From contig NZ_AHBZ03000022.1 of NCBI RefSeq assembly GCF_000238375.3, forward strand, positions 186,001 to 250,000: DNA of 64,000 nucleotides. Reading direction: 5' to 3'. This document shows positions 45,636 through 56,214 of this stretch, piece after piece (the first letter of the stretch is position 1; every line of letters begins with the position of its first letter). Source of the stretch: Pseudoalteromonas citrea. GTDB taxonomy: Bacteria > Pseudomonadota > Gammaproteobacteria > Enterobacterales > Alteromonadaceae. The notes beneath the pieces are model-generated. The model was given only the letters and a program-made list of their open reading frames with translations. It had not been told where the DNA came from and ran no database searches. A program made the translations under genes and the position numbers.

Positions 45636-46250
45636 GATATAAATTTAACCCCGCCCCTAAAGAAGGACAAATCTAACTCAACACCACATATAAGTAAATA
45701 AAATTACCATGTAATTTTACAAAAAATTTATAAATTTCATAAAGCAAAAAGCAGAACAATGATAAAAGCTAACCATTCAAAAAAAAGCAATTAATAAAAA
45801 CAAATAGAAACTTACTCTAGAAAAACTTAAAAACCTGATAAAAAATATATAATTTATATTTTTTATAATAACTTCAAATAAACACCTTAAAACAACATTT
45901 ACATTGTGGCATTTACAAATATAAGTTATTAATTATTGCCTTTTACTATATGAAAACCTAGGACAGGATCACGCTTTATAAACAAGGTGAATTGATGATC
46001 TAATAGCATCATTTTTTCCTATTTACCTATCGCAACATCTTTATTTTCCCATCTCGAGCTAGTCAAAGAAAACCGTTCAACGATTAATCAGCATCATAAT
46101 TTGGTTGATATCATGTTTCTGAGAATAAGCGCCATAACCTCAGACTATGAAGGTTGGTAAGATATTGAAATAGAAACGTAAATAAATTAAAACTTTCTCC
46201 GTGTTTGATTCTGAAAAAAGGCTTTCAAGAGTCAAGTAACAAAATCACTT
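45636..46250. other. Intergenic region at the cluster's upstream border
   Basis: No gene found. Very AT-rich from 45640 to 45900, which should hold the promoter for the minus-strand cluster. From about 45950 base composition becomes less AT-rich; I see no IS ends, tRNA or repeat that would mark how the cluster arrived. Confidence 0.5.
45699..45719 (-). promoter_or_regulatory. Perfect 9-bp inverted repeat upstream of the cluster (candidate operator)
   Basis: TAAAATTAC and GTAATTTTA face each other across a 3-bp centre (CAT), 64 bp before the cysE start. Its size and symmetry suit a dimeric regulator. It lies where the promoter of the whole biosynthetic operon is expected. No regulator gene is in the cluster, and AT-rich surroundings raise the chance of coincidence. 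Confidence 0.4.
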
Positions 46251-46727
46251 ATGTTAGCGACATTGGTGAGCACTTCTGCTATTTCTTATGCTCAACTCGA
46301 AGGTGGATTAGTTCAAAGAGCTGAAGCGGTCGCTAAAGCTGAAGGTATTACTATGGCTGAGCTGCTAGACCGTTCTGAAAGTGGCGAACTAGACGTAAAT
46401 CAAAGAGCCGCTGAATTAAATGCTGAATGGGGACGCTGCGAGACCTATAAATATACAAAGTATGCAAGTGCTAAAGTAGACCAAGGAATTACTCTTACCC
46501 ATTTTTCAAGCTTTGGCGGTACCTGTAATTCTTACTTTTTTACAATAGAAAGAAACTATGATGGCCATGATATGGAGTTAATTTTATACCGTGATGACAG
46601 AGAAATTGACCGAGGTACCCATATTGGGAGATACCTTCCTCGTGGCAGCTATCAATTAACTCTGGTAAACAATGGCGGCGGTACAAGTACACGTGGCGGT
46701 GTGCGTTACGAATACCGCGAGAATTAA
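46251..46727 (+). CDS. Hypothetical secreted protein, cassette 3
   Basis: 158 aa from ATG 46251. The first residues (MLATLVSTSAISYAQ) look like the hydrophobic part of a signal peptide whose basic start may be upstream: the open frame reaches back to 46215 and reads KKAFKSQVTKSL, but no standard start codon is there, so either a one-base change damaged the original start or 46251 is used. The mature part has a helical segment and then a beta-rich domain with two Cys (RCETYKY, GGTCNS) and a Gly-rich end. Family unknown. Tail-to-tail with the gene at 46747. Confidence 0.6.
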   Translation: MLATLVSTSAISYAQLEGGLVQRAEAVAKAEGITMAELLDRSESGELDVNQRAAELNAEWGRCETYKYTKYASAKVDQGITLTHFSSFGGTCNSYFFTIERNYDGHDMELILYRDDREIDRGTHIGRYLPRGSYQLTLVNNGGGTSTRGGVRYEYREN

Positions 46728-46746
46728 TTTATATCACGCAGGCTAA

Positions 46747-47370
46747 TTAAGCCTGCGTATCAACAAGTTTAGTTTCTTGGCTTTTTAGGAAATTGATCAC
46801 TTTCTCTTGATACTCTTGGAGAAAAGATTCTGAAGTGATTTTAGCCACTGTTTGCTGCTTCTTTTGAGCATTTCCCAACATACCATGAAATGAGCGGTAG
46901 TTCTCTTTTTCCATCTGTGCCGCGCCTTCTACATGATCTACAAAGAAGTCGATAATATTTATTTTTTCGTCGGGCTTGAAACCTTTTTCCTCAAAATTAA
47001 CGCCATTTAAAGAACCTTTCACCCCCATTACATCAGACCAAAAAGTGTCACGTAAGCTTCCTGTATACCCACTCGACCGTGCTATATCAGACTCCAACGT
47101 TCGAATTGCGTCAACAATACCTTTAAATTCATTGATAGACATGTTCTCAAAATCAAAGCCTTCAGGATTAAGTAGGGCATTGTATGGTGAACTGCTCGGC
47201 GCATCACCTGAAAATGCAGCAATAGAAACAGGCTCGTCAGATACTTGTTTCTCTTTGGTAACTTTAGCCTGATTAGGCTCTGACTCCGTTTTTACGGGCG
47301 CAGCAAGCGGTTGTGTTGATGTTGGCGTATTCGTTGTTGACGCCGAGTGGATATTAAAATTAATAGTCAT
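46747..47370 (-). CDS. Hypothetical non-secreted protein, cassette 3
   Basis: 207 aa without signal peptide or membrane helix. The first ~70 residues are low-complexity and Thr/Ser/Pro/Glu-rich, probably disordered; the rest looks helical and acidic (NEFKGIVDAIRTLESDIA, NIIDFFVDHVEGAAQ). AAAAAGGAG precedes the ATG. General layout (disordered N-terminus, helical C-terminus, convergent with a secreted-protein gene) is like the 175-aa protein at 48600-49127, although direct sequence similarity is weak. A sigma-28-like promoter lies upstream. Function unknown. Confidence 0.65.
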   Translation of the reverse strand: MTINFNIHSASTTNTPTSTQPLAAPVKTESEPNQAKVTKEKQVSDEPVSIAAFSGDAPSSSPYNALLNPEGFDFENMSINEFKGIVDAIRTLESDIARSSGYTGSLRDTFWSDVMGVKGSLNGVNFEEKGFKPDEKINIIDFFVDHVEGAAQMEKENYRSFHGMLGNAQKKQQTVAKITSESFLQEYQEKVINFLKSQETKLVDTQA

Positions 47371-47395
47371 AAAAGCTCCTTTTTGTACTGCCCTA

Positions 47396-47423
47396 GTATC
47401 GGCAGTATTTCTATTTTACTTTA
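47396..47423 (-). promoter_or_regulatory. Possible sigma-28 (FliA) promoter for the gene at 46747-47370
   Basis: On the minus strand TAAA, 16 nt, then GCCGATAC, close to the flagellar sigma-28 consensus TAAA-N15-GCCGATAA. It ends 25 bp before the ATG. The GCCGATAC box also overlaps a small inverted repeat (ACTGCC/GGCAGT). Confidence 0.4.
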
Positions 47424-47535
47424 GCCTATTGTGTTGGATTCTATGGCTGTTATACATCGGCTTGTTAGCCCATCTAAGCATGTTACCGGTTATGAGCCTA
47501 TTTGTGTGAAACAGCAAAAACACATTTTTTACAAC

Positions 47536-47830
47536 ACATGGGCGTTAAATCGACACCCCACTTGATACCCCTAAAATGATGAAGCTTTAGCAAATTTCAG
47601 ACACAAAAAAACCCTAACATTAAACTGTTAGGGTTTTTCTAAAAAGCGATTTGGGCCGGTTTTTACTACATCATGCCGCCCACCTAGAGCTTAAACCTTT
47701 GTATCTATTAAACTATTTACATGGGAAAAAGTGGTGATACCCCACTATATACCCCTAGGGTGAAATAAAGGATAAATTTATTGATTTTTCATCCAGTTTT
47801 CAATATTAAAAATCTAAATAGCCAAACTTA
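47536..47830. repeat. Duplicated groEL 3' end plus terminator, copy A
   Basis: 295 bp paired with an equally long copy B at 49464-49758. The core (about 47555-47682) copies the last five codons of groEL (CTACATCATGCCGCCCA on this strand), the 3' untranslated region and the groEL terminator hairpin (47604-47639). The 19-nt motif ACCCCACTTTATACCCCTA, with small changes, stands at 47555-47573 and 47739-47757. Confidence 0.9.
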
Positions 47831-48036
47831 ATGGTAGAACCGTGCTTTAAGATAGTTTTCACTACCTTCGGTCGAGCACAATAAAATAAATTCAAAAAAA
47901 TCACAAATAAATCACAAATAAATCAATTAAAAAACAAATATATAAACTTGTTGCATATTATTTTTACTGCTGGCATATTTTCAAGGCCCACAAGCATTGT
48001 AGTGAGTTAACAATTTAAATATTAAGGATTGATAGA

Positions 48037-48543
48037 ATGAAAAAAAATATAATTTTACTTGCTCTTACTTTAGCTTCTACTTCAGTTTTCGCAAACGAGG
48101 AGACTTTCAACATCAATGATGTAACACTTCTTGAGTTGAATAAGCCATTACCTCTAAAATCAGAAGGTGGTATAGAAGCATTTGTAGCATCAGGCGCTTG
48201 GACAGATGTAATAACCAACCCAACAATTAGAAATGCGGGTCAAGTTTACCGCGGCCCTATTATGTCTCCATCTGCGAATACCCCTTCAACATCAAAAGTT
48301 ACAAACATCACATGGCAATGGAATATATTTAATTATAACTCAGGTCTTATTACCTATTTGTGTGAAACGGCACAAGGCAGATGTATTGATGTTAGTGGCA
48401 ACTTTGGTGCAGGAGCAAACCTAGAAGGAGCTAATGTATCGGCCTCAACATCTTGGCAATACTTATTCTATATGCCAGGAAGTGGAAATGTAAGCCCAAC
48501 TATGTATGGACAAACTGGCTCAGTAGCTATTACTTATCAATAA
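48037..48543 (+). CDS. FlhE-like periplasmic protein, cassette 2
   Basis: 168 aa with a clear Sec signal (MKKNIILLALTLASTSVFA). The mature region GAWTDVITNPTIRNAGQVYR, followed by ITWQW, LCETAQGRCIDV, WQYLFYMPGSG and a final VAITYQ, follows the order of FlhE-family proteins (SW...YxRG..Y....I..VxWxY.....LCS...C..L......F.Y..PG.G...P..V....VxVxY), including the Cys pair. FlhE is a small flagellum-linked periplasmic protein in enterobacteria. Here no flagellar genes are adjacent; the gene faces the one at 48600, so it may have another role such as a periplasmic partner or immunity protein. Confidence 0.65.
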   Translation: MKKNIILLALTLASTSVFANEETFNINDVTLLELNKPLPLKSEGGIEAFVASGAWTDVITNPTIRNAGQVYRGPIMSPSANTPSTSKVTNITWQWNIFNYNSGLITYLCETAQGRCIDVSGNFGAGANLEGANVSASTSWQYLFYMPGSGNVSPTMYGQTGSVAITYQ

Positions 48544-48599
48544 GTTAAAATTCTATGTGTAGTCTATTTAGCAATTAAACTGCACTTTTATTATTCCAG

Positions 48600-49127
48600 C
48601 TACGCATAAAGATTAACGTAATTTGGAGTTGCTGCAACCAACTTCTCGTAATTGTCAGGGTGAGCAAGCCCTTTGCTTCCCCAATTAGTACCCATCTTGA
48701 ATAACTCTGATTGTTGATCGCGCAACGCAACAATCTCTTGTAAAATTTCCTTTGAAGACTTTCCTGCTTGCTCACCTTCATTAATAATTGCGAGTTCCTG
48801 TGTGTGATATTGCTGTGCTTCTACATCAAAGTGATCAATCGCCCTACCAATACGACCATGCACTTCGTCTTGGTTGGCTGCATTTACAATATCGCTCATT
48901 CTAAACATCGCTATTGGAGGTCCATATTTTTTAATTGCATCAATAGATCCTGCCAGCTGTTCCTCGCTAGCTGAATTTATATATTTTACGTAACTTTCTC
49001 GGTTATCTATTTCTGGTGAAGTGCCACTATTGTGTACTGGCGAATTTGACGTTCTTTCAGTCGAACCCACTGTTATGTTATTTGATCTATTTACATAATT
49101 GGTTGCTGTATAACTATTTACATACAT
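48600..49127 (-). CDS. Hypothetical non-secreted protein, cassette 2
   Basis: 175 aa without a signal peptide. N-terminal ~40 residues are Asn/Ser/Thr-rich (TATNYVNRSNNITVGSTERT), the rest mainly helical (SEEQLAGSIDAIKKYG, ILQEIVALRDQQSELFKMG). It is convergent with the FlhE-like gene, 56 bp apart. Upstream DNA aligns over about 33 bp with that of the gene at 46747 (GC...CTA.GGCA spaced the same from the ATG), suggesting common ancestry or common regulation. I do not recognise the family. Confidence 0.6.
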   Translation of the reverse strand: MYVNSYTATNYVNRSNNITVGSTERTSNSPVHNSGTSPEIDNRESYVKYINSASEEQLAGSIDAIKKYGPPIAMFRMSDIVNAANQDEVHGRIGRAIDHFDVEAQQYHTQELAIINEGEQAGKSSKEILQEIVALRDQQSELFKMGTNWGSKGLAHPDNYEKLVAATPNYVNLYA

Positions 49128-50045
49128 AAAAATTCCCTCTTACATTGCCGTAGACTTAGCAGATCTTTCAATCTATTTGCCGTTTTAGGCAATCTTTTGC
49201 CACTTGAATATTTAATGCTGCTAATAATTAGTGTCAAAGCCATGCCACACTCAAGTTATTAGCAATTTACGCACCAAATATTTACAACTGTGTAAAAGCA
49301 TTCTTTGAATAAAAAATAAATGAACTGCAACAGTTCATGGATAAAGTTCCTTGGCGCAATAGCAGAAGGTTTTACTATCCGAAATAAATTTGTTTCGTTC
49401 TTTTTTAAATTGCTCTTGGCGGAAAGTATGTAGAGCTAATTACTGCAACCGTTCCTCAATGTAACATGGGCGTTAAATCGTTCCCCCCACTTTATACCCC
49501 TAAAATGATGAAGCTTTAGCAAATTTAAGACATAAAAAAACCCTAACATCAAACTGTTAGGGTTTTTCTAAAAAGCGATTTGGGCCGATTTTTACTACAT
49601 CATGCCGCCCATATAGAGCTTAAGAACTTGTTTTAATTGCACTATTAACATGGGAGAAAGTAGTGACACCCCACTTTATACCCCTAGAGCGAAATAAAGG
49701 GGAATTTATTTATTTTTCATATTGTTATCTATGTTAAAAATTTAAAGAACCAAACTTAAACGCCAGTAAAACTTGCCCTCTTTCTCATACGGGGTATTAC
49801 AGGAAAGAAAAGCAAATAAATAGTATTCAAAGTAGGGACAGTCAAAATTAGGTAAGACCAACTTTGACTGTCTAGCACGTACCCAAAGCTAATCCTTGCA
49901 ACTATTGATCTCCTGTTATATTTTCATTGTATATAAGTCTAATTAAACATATTTCATGTTAAAGAAGTGAGCATATACACTGTTCAATATTCATTATTTA
50001 TTCTAAACTTTTCTCTCTAATTGAATTCTACAAGGAAAAAGTTTT
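49128..50045. other. Intergenic region containing repeat copy B
   Basis: No gene. Holds the 295-bp repeat B (49464-49758). The part before it (49128-49463) shows only a possible promoter for the minus-strand gene. The part after it (49759-50045) leads into the plus-strand gene pair of cassette 1. Confidence 0.6.
49464..49758. repeat. Duplicated groEL 3' end plus terminator, copy B
   Basis: Same length and layout as copy A. groEL tail and hairpin (49533-49568) in the same orientation as the true groEL end. The 19-nt motif at 49484-49502 (first base changed) and 49668-49686; the two motifs are 184 bp apart, exactly as in copy A. Confidence 0.9.
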
Positions 50046-50414
50046 ATGCAGTTATCTAAAAATCTTATGGATGTTTTTTTTGGTTATAACGGTAGGGTTG
50101 GTGATGTTAAGGGAGCAAAAGAAGATATAGCTGAGTTTGATCAACGAGCTAAAAATGCTGAAACTCCAGAAGAAAGAGAGCGATATGCCCAAGCAGTTGA
50201 GCAGTTAAAAACAGAAATTCTTCCTAAAATGCAGCAGGAAATGGAACAGCTAGGCAAGCAATTAGGATTAAATTCTGGTCGGATAGGACAAGTCGTGGAG
50301 TTAGATAAAGACAATAAATTTGTACCTAATTTAGCTGTTAAAAAAAGTGATAATGGTGTACTCTCTTTTATGACTTCTTATAAATCAGGAAGTTATTATC
50401 ACAACAAAATATAA
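50046..50414 (+). CDS. Hypothetical small helical protein, cassette 1
   Basis: 122 aa, no signal peptide. Residues 20-80 are strongly helical and coiled-coil-like (KGAKEDIAEFDQRAKNAETP, then an EQLKTEILPKMQQEMEQLGK stretch); the end is Ser/Tyr/Lys-rich. AAGGAAAAAG stands before the ATG. It is 11 nt upstream of the secreted-protein gene at 50426, so the two form an operon. Family not recognised. Confidence 0.6.
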   Translation: MQLSKNLMDVFFGYNGRVGDVKGAKEDIAEFDQRAKNAETPEERERYAQAVEQLKTEILPKMQQEMEQLGKQLGLNSGRIGQVVELDKDNKFVPNLAVKKSDNGVLSFMTSYKSGSYYHNKI

Positions 50415-50425
50415 AGGATTAATTT

Positions 50426-50878
50426 ATGTTAAAAAAGATATTGTTCACCTCAGCTTTAGTTATAAGCTCTTCAGCAGTAGCAAATATAAAAGTTAATGTT
50501 GAGAATGACTCTAATAATTATGACGTCGTATTAACGAGTAAAGACGTTCAAACATCCACATATTCACCAGATCCTCAAGCAACTCTCGCTGCTAATTCAG
50601 CTGACCGATTTTCTGTATATAGTAATTACCCTGATGTAGTTCGCCTAGTAGATTTGGAATATAAATTTAGTGATAGTTCGGTAGCTCCGCGTTGTCATTT
50701 TCGTTTGGTTATTATGAAAGATTATCGAAGTGGAAAAATGTTACCTCAAAAAGTAATTGCTGAGAATGAAGGTGGATCATATAGAGATAAAGCTATTTGT
50801 TCAGGTAAATTGGATTCTTTTAACCTTAACACTGGAGAAGCTAAAGTTACTTTTTCTATAAACCGTAGAAAATATTAA
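50426..50878 (+). CDS. Hypothetical secreted protein, cassette 1
   Basis: 150 aa with a Sec signal peptide (MLKKILFTSALVISSSAVA). The mature protein is beta-rich with two Cys (PRCHFRLVI, KAICSGKLD), probably disulfide-bonded, and ends in FSINRRKY. Second gene of a two-gene plus-strand operon. The pairing of one exported beta-rich protein and one signal-less helical protein recurs in all three cassettes. Function unknown. Confidence 0.6.
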   Translation: MLKKILFTSALVISSSAVANIKVNVENDSNNYDVVLTSKDVQTSTYSPDPQATLAANSADRFSVYSNYPDVVRLVDLEYKFSDSSVAPRCHFRLVIMKDYRSGKMLPQKVIAENEGGSYRDKAICSGKLDSFNLNTGEAKVTFSINRRKY

Positions 50879-51080
50879 TTTTAGTTTTTACAAACCCAAT
50901 TTTCAATTGAGCACTTTTTTATTCAAATGAGAAGGCCGCCACTGAGCTGCCTTTTTATTGTCGCAAACTTGATCACAAGGTCAGTATGCTAATGTGTAAT
51001 TCACCCTGTAAATGGGGATTTACACATAACCATTGAAAATAAAAGGCTGTGATCGTAGCGAACCACACCTAGCAATCAAT

Positions 51081-52853
<1,773 letters not shown>

Positions 52854-52888
52854 CTAAATTTGAATGCTTTGAAAGTTGAAAAGTAGGA

Positions 52889-53176
52889 TTAGCCTACAAT
52901 GCCTAAAATGTTGTCTTCACGCATGATCAGGTACTCTTGACCTTCGATCTTTTCAGTTTTTTCAACGTAAGAACCAAACAGTACTGTGTCGCCTGTTTTT
53001 ACTTCCAGTGCTCTTACTTCGCCATTGTCTAAAACACGGCCGTTACCTACAGCAACCACTTCACCGCGTGTTGATTTTTCTGCAGCAGAGCCAGTTAATA
53101 CAATACCACCAGCAGATTTTGTTTCTTCTTCAAGACGCTTGATGATTACACGGTCATGTAAAGGACGAATATTCAT
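52889..53176 (-). CDS. groS: Co-chaperonin GroES (10 kDa)
   Basis: Heptameric lid of the GroEL chamber. 95 aa, typical length, with [18 protein letters not shown], the mobile loop ([11 protein letters not shown]) and the C-terminal [23 protein letters not shown] precedes the ATG as ribosome site. First gene of the groESL operon with a sigma-32-like promoter 64 bp upstream. Confidence 0.99.
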   Translation of the reverse strand: MNIRPLHDRVIIKRLEEETKSAGGIVLTGSAAEKSTRGEVVAVGNGRVLDNGEVRALEVKTGDTVLFGSYVEKTEKIEGQEYLIMREDNILGIVG

Positions 53177-53240
53177 AAAATTTGTTCTCCTAACAGTTTC
53201 TGCATATACAGAAAAAAAGTTAATTTTCAGTTGCCATCAT

Positions 53241-53269
53241 TAATGGGGATGGCATTTTTAAAACCCAAG
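53241..53269 (-). promoter_or_regulatory. Heat-shock (sigma-32) promoter of groESL
   Basis: Minus strand: CTTGGGT, 14 nt, CCCCATTA. The E. coli groE promoter has CTTGAAG and the same GCCATCCCCAT context, which is present here too. The -35 differs from the CTTGAAA consensus at the last letters. Confidence 0.75.
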
Positions 53270-53286
53270 TAAAAATTGTAATTTTT

Positions 53287-53793
53287 TTAATCTTTTCGCT
53301 GATACTCACCTTCAATGGTGCTTGATTGCTCTTGCACACCTTCGGTTTTATCAAACTGTGATGGTGGTCGCTCAAATGGATTTTGTTGCGCGTGGTGTGA
53401 AAAGCCTCCTTGCTGAGCCGACATTTTGGCATGCATTTGTGCGCCAATTTGCTTAACCAACGCATTTGCTAAATGCACTCGAATAGCAGGAGTTAATAAC
53501 ATAAAACCGATTACATCTGTCATGATCCCGGGCGTCATCAATAAAACACCGGCAATGATCACGCACAAACCACTAAACAATTCACTGGCTGGCATTTGCC
53601 CTTGCGCCATTTGCCCTTGTACATTGGTAAATGCACTGAGGCCTTGTTGTTTTACCAACTTCGCACCAATGACCGCAGTCAGCACGACCAATGCAATGGT
53701 TGCAAAGCCACCGATAATATCACTGACTTGAATTAATAAAGCTATTTCTATAATTGGAATGACAATAAACAGCACAAATAAAATACGAAACAT
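53287..53793 (-). CDS. fxsA: FxsA family inner-membrane protein
   Basis: 168 aa. FxsA is a small membrane protein known in E. coli for relieving F-exclusion of phage T7. Two N-terminal membrane segments (LFVLFIVIPIIEIALLIQV and a TIALVVLTAVIGAKLV stretch), then LFSGLCVIIAGVLLMTPGIM, a hallmark of the family, then a hydrophilic His/Gln-rich tail. Lying immediately upstream of groESL on the same strand is a common order in gammaproteobacteria. Confidence 0.92.
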   Translation of the reverse strand: MFRILFVLFIVIPIIEIALLIQVSDIIGGFATIALVVLTAVIGAKLVKQQGLSAFTNVQGQMAQGQMPASELFSGLCVIIAGVLLMTPGIMTDVIGFMLLTPAIRVHLANALVKQIGAQMHAKMSAQQGGFSHHAQQNPFERPPSQFDKTEGVQEQSSTIEGEYQRKD

Positions 53794-54190
53794 ACTTTCT
53801 CCTAACGCTTATGAAAGATAAATATGGGTGATCAGGTCTCATTTCAAGCCAGCGCAATACGCTTGGGAATTTTGAGTCAATCCGCTACTATGATCTTGAT
53901 TTAAATTTCACACATATGATGTCTGTATGATGCCACAATTACACCGGTGTTTTAAGAAAATGCGCCTATCATTCGCACATCACTATGTTGGCTGAATATA
54001 TATGTAACAAAAACTTGCCGCTGATGGGAACAAACCGTTATACATCAGGGTCTGCCTAATTACGGCAAATTAAGTAATACACAGGACAACAACGCTGTTG
54101 TTTAAACACAGTCAGATCATATCAGCACTTAATCGTTGAATTGAGCGTATAGTAAAAGATTGTTTCTGATATAGATGAGGTACTCAATTA
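53794..54190. other. Divergent promoter region between fxsA and dsbD
   Basis: No gene. It should contain promoters for fxsA (minus) and dsbD (plus). A short inverted repeat, AACAAC/GTTGTT with a 3-nt centre, lies near 54087-54101; I see no assignable operator. Confidence 0.5.
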
Positions 54191-55987
54191 ATGAGATTGT
54201 TGGTTTTTCTTTTTTCTTTAATATGGCTATTGCCAGTGCATGCAACAAACACTGTACTCGACAGCCTGTTAGCACCTAAACAAGACACATTTTTACCTGT
54301 TGATGAAGCATTCAAGTTTGACTTTGATCAGCAAGGTAACATTCTATTTATTGGCTGGGATATAGAACCTGGATATTACATTTATCAGAAGAAGCTTGAG
54401 ATCATCGCCAAAGAGGCGAGCATCAAAATCCCAACCTTTGCCGAAGGCGTTATTATTGAAGACGAGTTCTTTGGCAAAACCCCCGTGTACTTTGATTCCT
54501 TTTCCGTAGTGTCAAAGTTAAGCGATATAAAAGAAGGTGCCGTTGTTAAAGTACGCTATCAAGGCTGCGCGGAGGCTGGGCTTTGCTACCCGCCCGAAGT
54601 GATCACAATCCCATTAACGCCACTGTTAAGCTCATCAAATGCAAGCAGTAGCATCGATACGAGCAACACAACAGATGCTGTAGTGTCAAACGAGACAAGT
54701 GAAAATTCAGAAGACCTTTCTTTTGCAGAGCAACTTGCTCAGCAAAGCTTTTTAACGAATTTAGCTATCTTCTTTGCTGTTGGGGTTGGCTTAGCCTTTA
54801 CCCCGTGTGTGTTTCCCATGTTCCCAATCCTTTCAAGCCTCATTGCTGGTCAACAAGGCTTATCGACTAAAAAAGCATTTCGCTTATCGTTTGTTTATAT
54901 TCAAGGGATGGCAGTTACCTATGCTGCGCTGGGTTTAGTTGTTGCGGCTCTGGGCGGCCAAGTGCAAGGGTATATTCAACACCCTGCTGTACTAATTAGC
55001 TTTAGTTTACTGTTTGTACTTCTCGCCATGTCGATGTTTGGCTGGTACGAAATAAAGCTGCCTAGCAGCATGATGAATAAACTGACCTCTGTCAGCAATA
55101 AGCAACAAGGTGGCAGCTACTTTGGCGTCTTCTCTATGGGTGTATTGTCAGGCTTAATTGCTTCCCCTTGTACTACCGCTCCCTTATCAGCGGCATTGCT
55201 CTATGTTGCGCAAAGCGGTGACTATGTTGTCGGTGGCGTTACACTGTATGTATTGAGTTTGGGCATGGGATTACCTTTATTACTGCTCGGCACATCAGGT
55301 GGTAAGCTACTACCCAAAGCTGGTGGTTGGATGGAGCAAGTTAAAACACTGTTTGGATTCATCATGCTCGTGGTTCCGCTCATTCTGCTTGAGCGTATTT
55401 TAGACTTTAACACCATTTTACTGATGGCTGCAGGCTTAATGGCTGCAACAGCGCTGTATTTGCACTATTGGCAAAGCACGCAAACGGCTGGAAAACTGAA
55501 AACCCTATTATGGGCTTGCGCTAGTGTGTTATTGCTCGTTAGTGCGTTAACAACAAAACAAGTATTGTTGCCTAGTCAAAATACCACGGTACAGTCCGCT
55601 GACGCAGTCAGTAAAAAAGAGTTTAACCTACTAGCAGACCTTGCAGCGTTGAAAGCAGCCACCAGTGAGGCCAATAACAACGGTCAAATTGCCATGGTTG
55701 ATTTGTATGCTGACTGGTGCGTTGCCTGTAAAGAGTTTGAAAAATATAGCTTCCCAGCAGAGAACGTCCAAGCTGAGTTTAAACATTTCTCACTATTGAA
55801 ACTTGATCTAACCGAAACAAATGAGACCAGCATTGAGATCATGGAAGAATACACGGTGTTTGGTCTGCCCAGCATTTTGTTCTTTGATAAACAAGGCAAT
55901 GAAATGCCTGAGCTTAGAGTCACCGGCTACTTAGATGCCGATGAATTTGCCGCTCACCTTCAAAAAGTCCGTACCGCTCTTCAATAA
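54191..55987 (+). CDS. dsbD: Thiol:disulfide interchange protein DsbD
   Basis: Carries electrons from cytoplasmic thioredoxin across the inner membrane to periplasmic DsbC/CcmG-type proteins. 598 aa with all three parts: signal peptide (1-18); periplasmic alpha domain with the Cys pair in GCAEAGLCYPPE; eight-helix membrane domain with FTPCVFPMFPILSS and SPCTTAPLSAALL (redox Cys pair); C-terminal thioredoxin fold with WCVACK. No missing motif. A hairpin terminator follows. Confidence 0.97.
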   Translation: MRLLVFLFSLIWLLPVHATNTVLDSLLAPKQDTFLPVDEAFKFDFDQQGNILFIGWDIEPGYYIYQKKLEIIAKEASIKIPTFAEGVIIEDEFFGKTPVYFDSFSVVSKLSDIKEGAVVKVRYQGCAEAGLCYPPEVITIPLTPLLSSSNASSSIDTSNTTDAVVSNETSENSEDLSFAEQLAQQSFLTNLAIFFAVGVGLAFTPCVFPMFPILSSLIAGQQGLSTKKAFRLSFVYIQGMAVTYAALGLVVAALGGQVQGYIQHPAVLISFSLLFVLLAMSMFGWYEIKLPSSMMNKLTSVSNKQQGGSYFGVFSMGVLSGLIASPCTTAPLSAALLYVAQSGDYVVGGVTLYVLSLGMGLPLLLLGTSGGKLLPKAGGWMEQVKTLFGFIMLVVPLILLERILDFNTILLMAAGLMAATALYLHYWQSTQTAGKLKTLLWACASVLLLVSALTTKQVLLPSQNTTVQSADAVSKKEFNLLADLAALKAATSEANNNGQIAMVDLYADWCVACKEFEKYSFPAENVQAEFKHFSLLKLDLTETNETSIEIMEEYTVFGLPSILFFDKQGNEMPELRVTGYLDADEFAAHLQKVRTALQ

Positions 55988-55995
55988 AGTCGAAT

Positions 55996-56026
55996 AAAGA
56001 AGAGAAAGGCTCACTTTCTCTTCTTT
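55996..56026 (+). terminator. Hairpin after dsbD
   Basis: Perfect 13-bp stem AAAGAAGAGAAAG/CTTTCTCTTCTTT around a 5-nt loop, 8 bp after the stop. The T-rich 3' arm merges with a short T run. Confidence 0.75.
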
Positions 56027-56214
56027 TGCGTTATTTTCATTTATTTCTCACATCTGCTCATTAGACCAGTATTTTGCTGCTATTTACCTCGAACTCTCTA
56101 TAATAGTCTGCGAACGTGAGAAAAAGTTGCTATTTCTTGTTGAACAGCTTAAGTTAACTTATAGAGCAAGCTAAATTACTCGTTAGTTTTATATTTAAGG
56201 GAATTTCACGCATT

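Noticed and set aside
45650-45665. Sixth copy of the 19-nt groEL-side motif (ACCCCGCCCCTAAAG)
   Set aside because: Would need a 5-bp deletion; similarity limited to the C-rich ends, so not counted as a cassette border.
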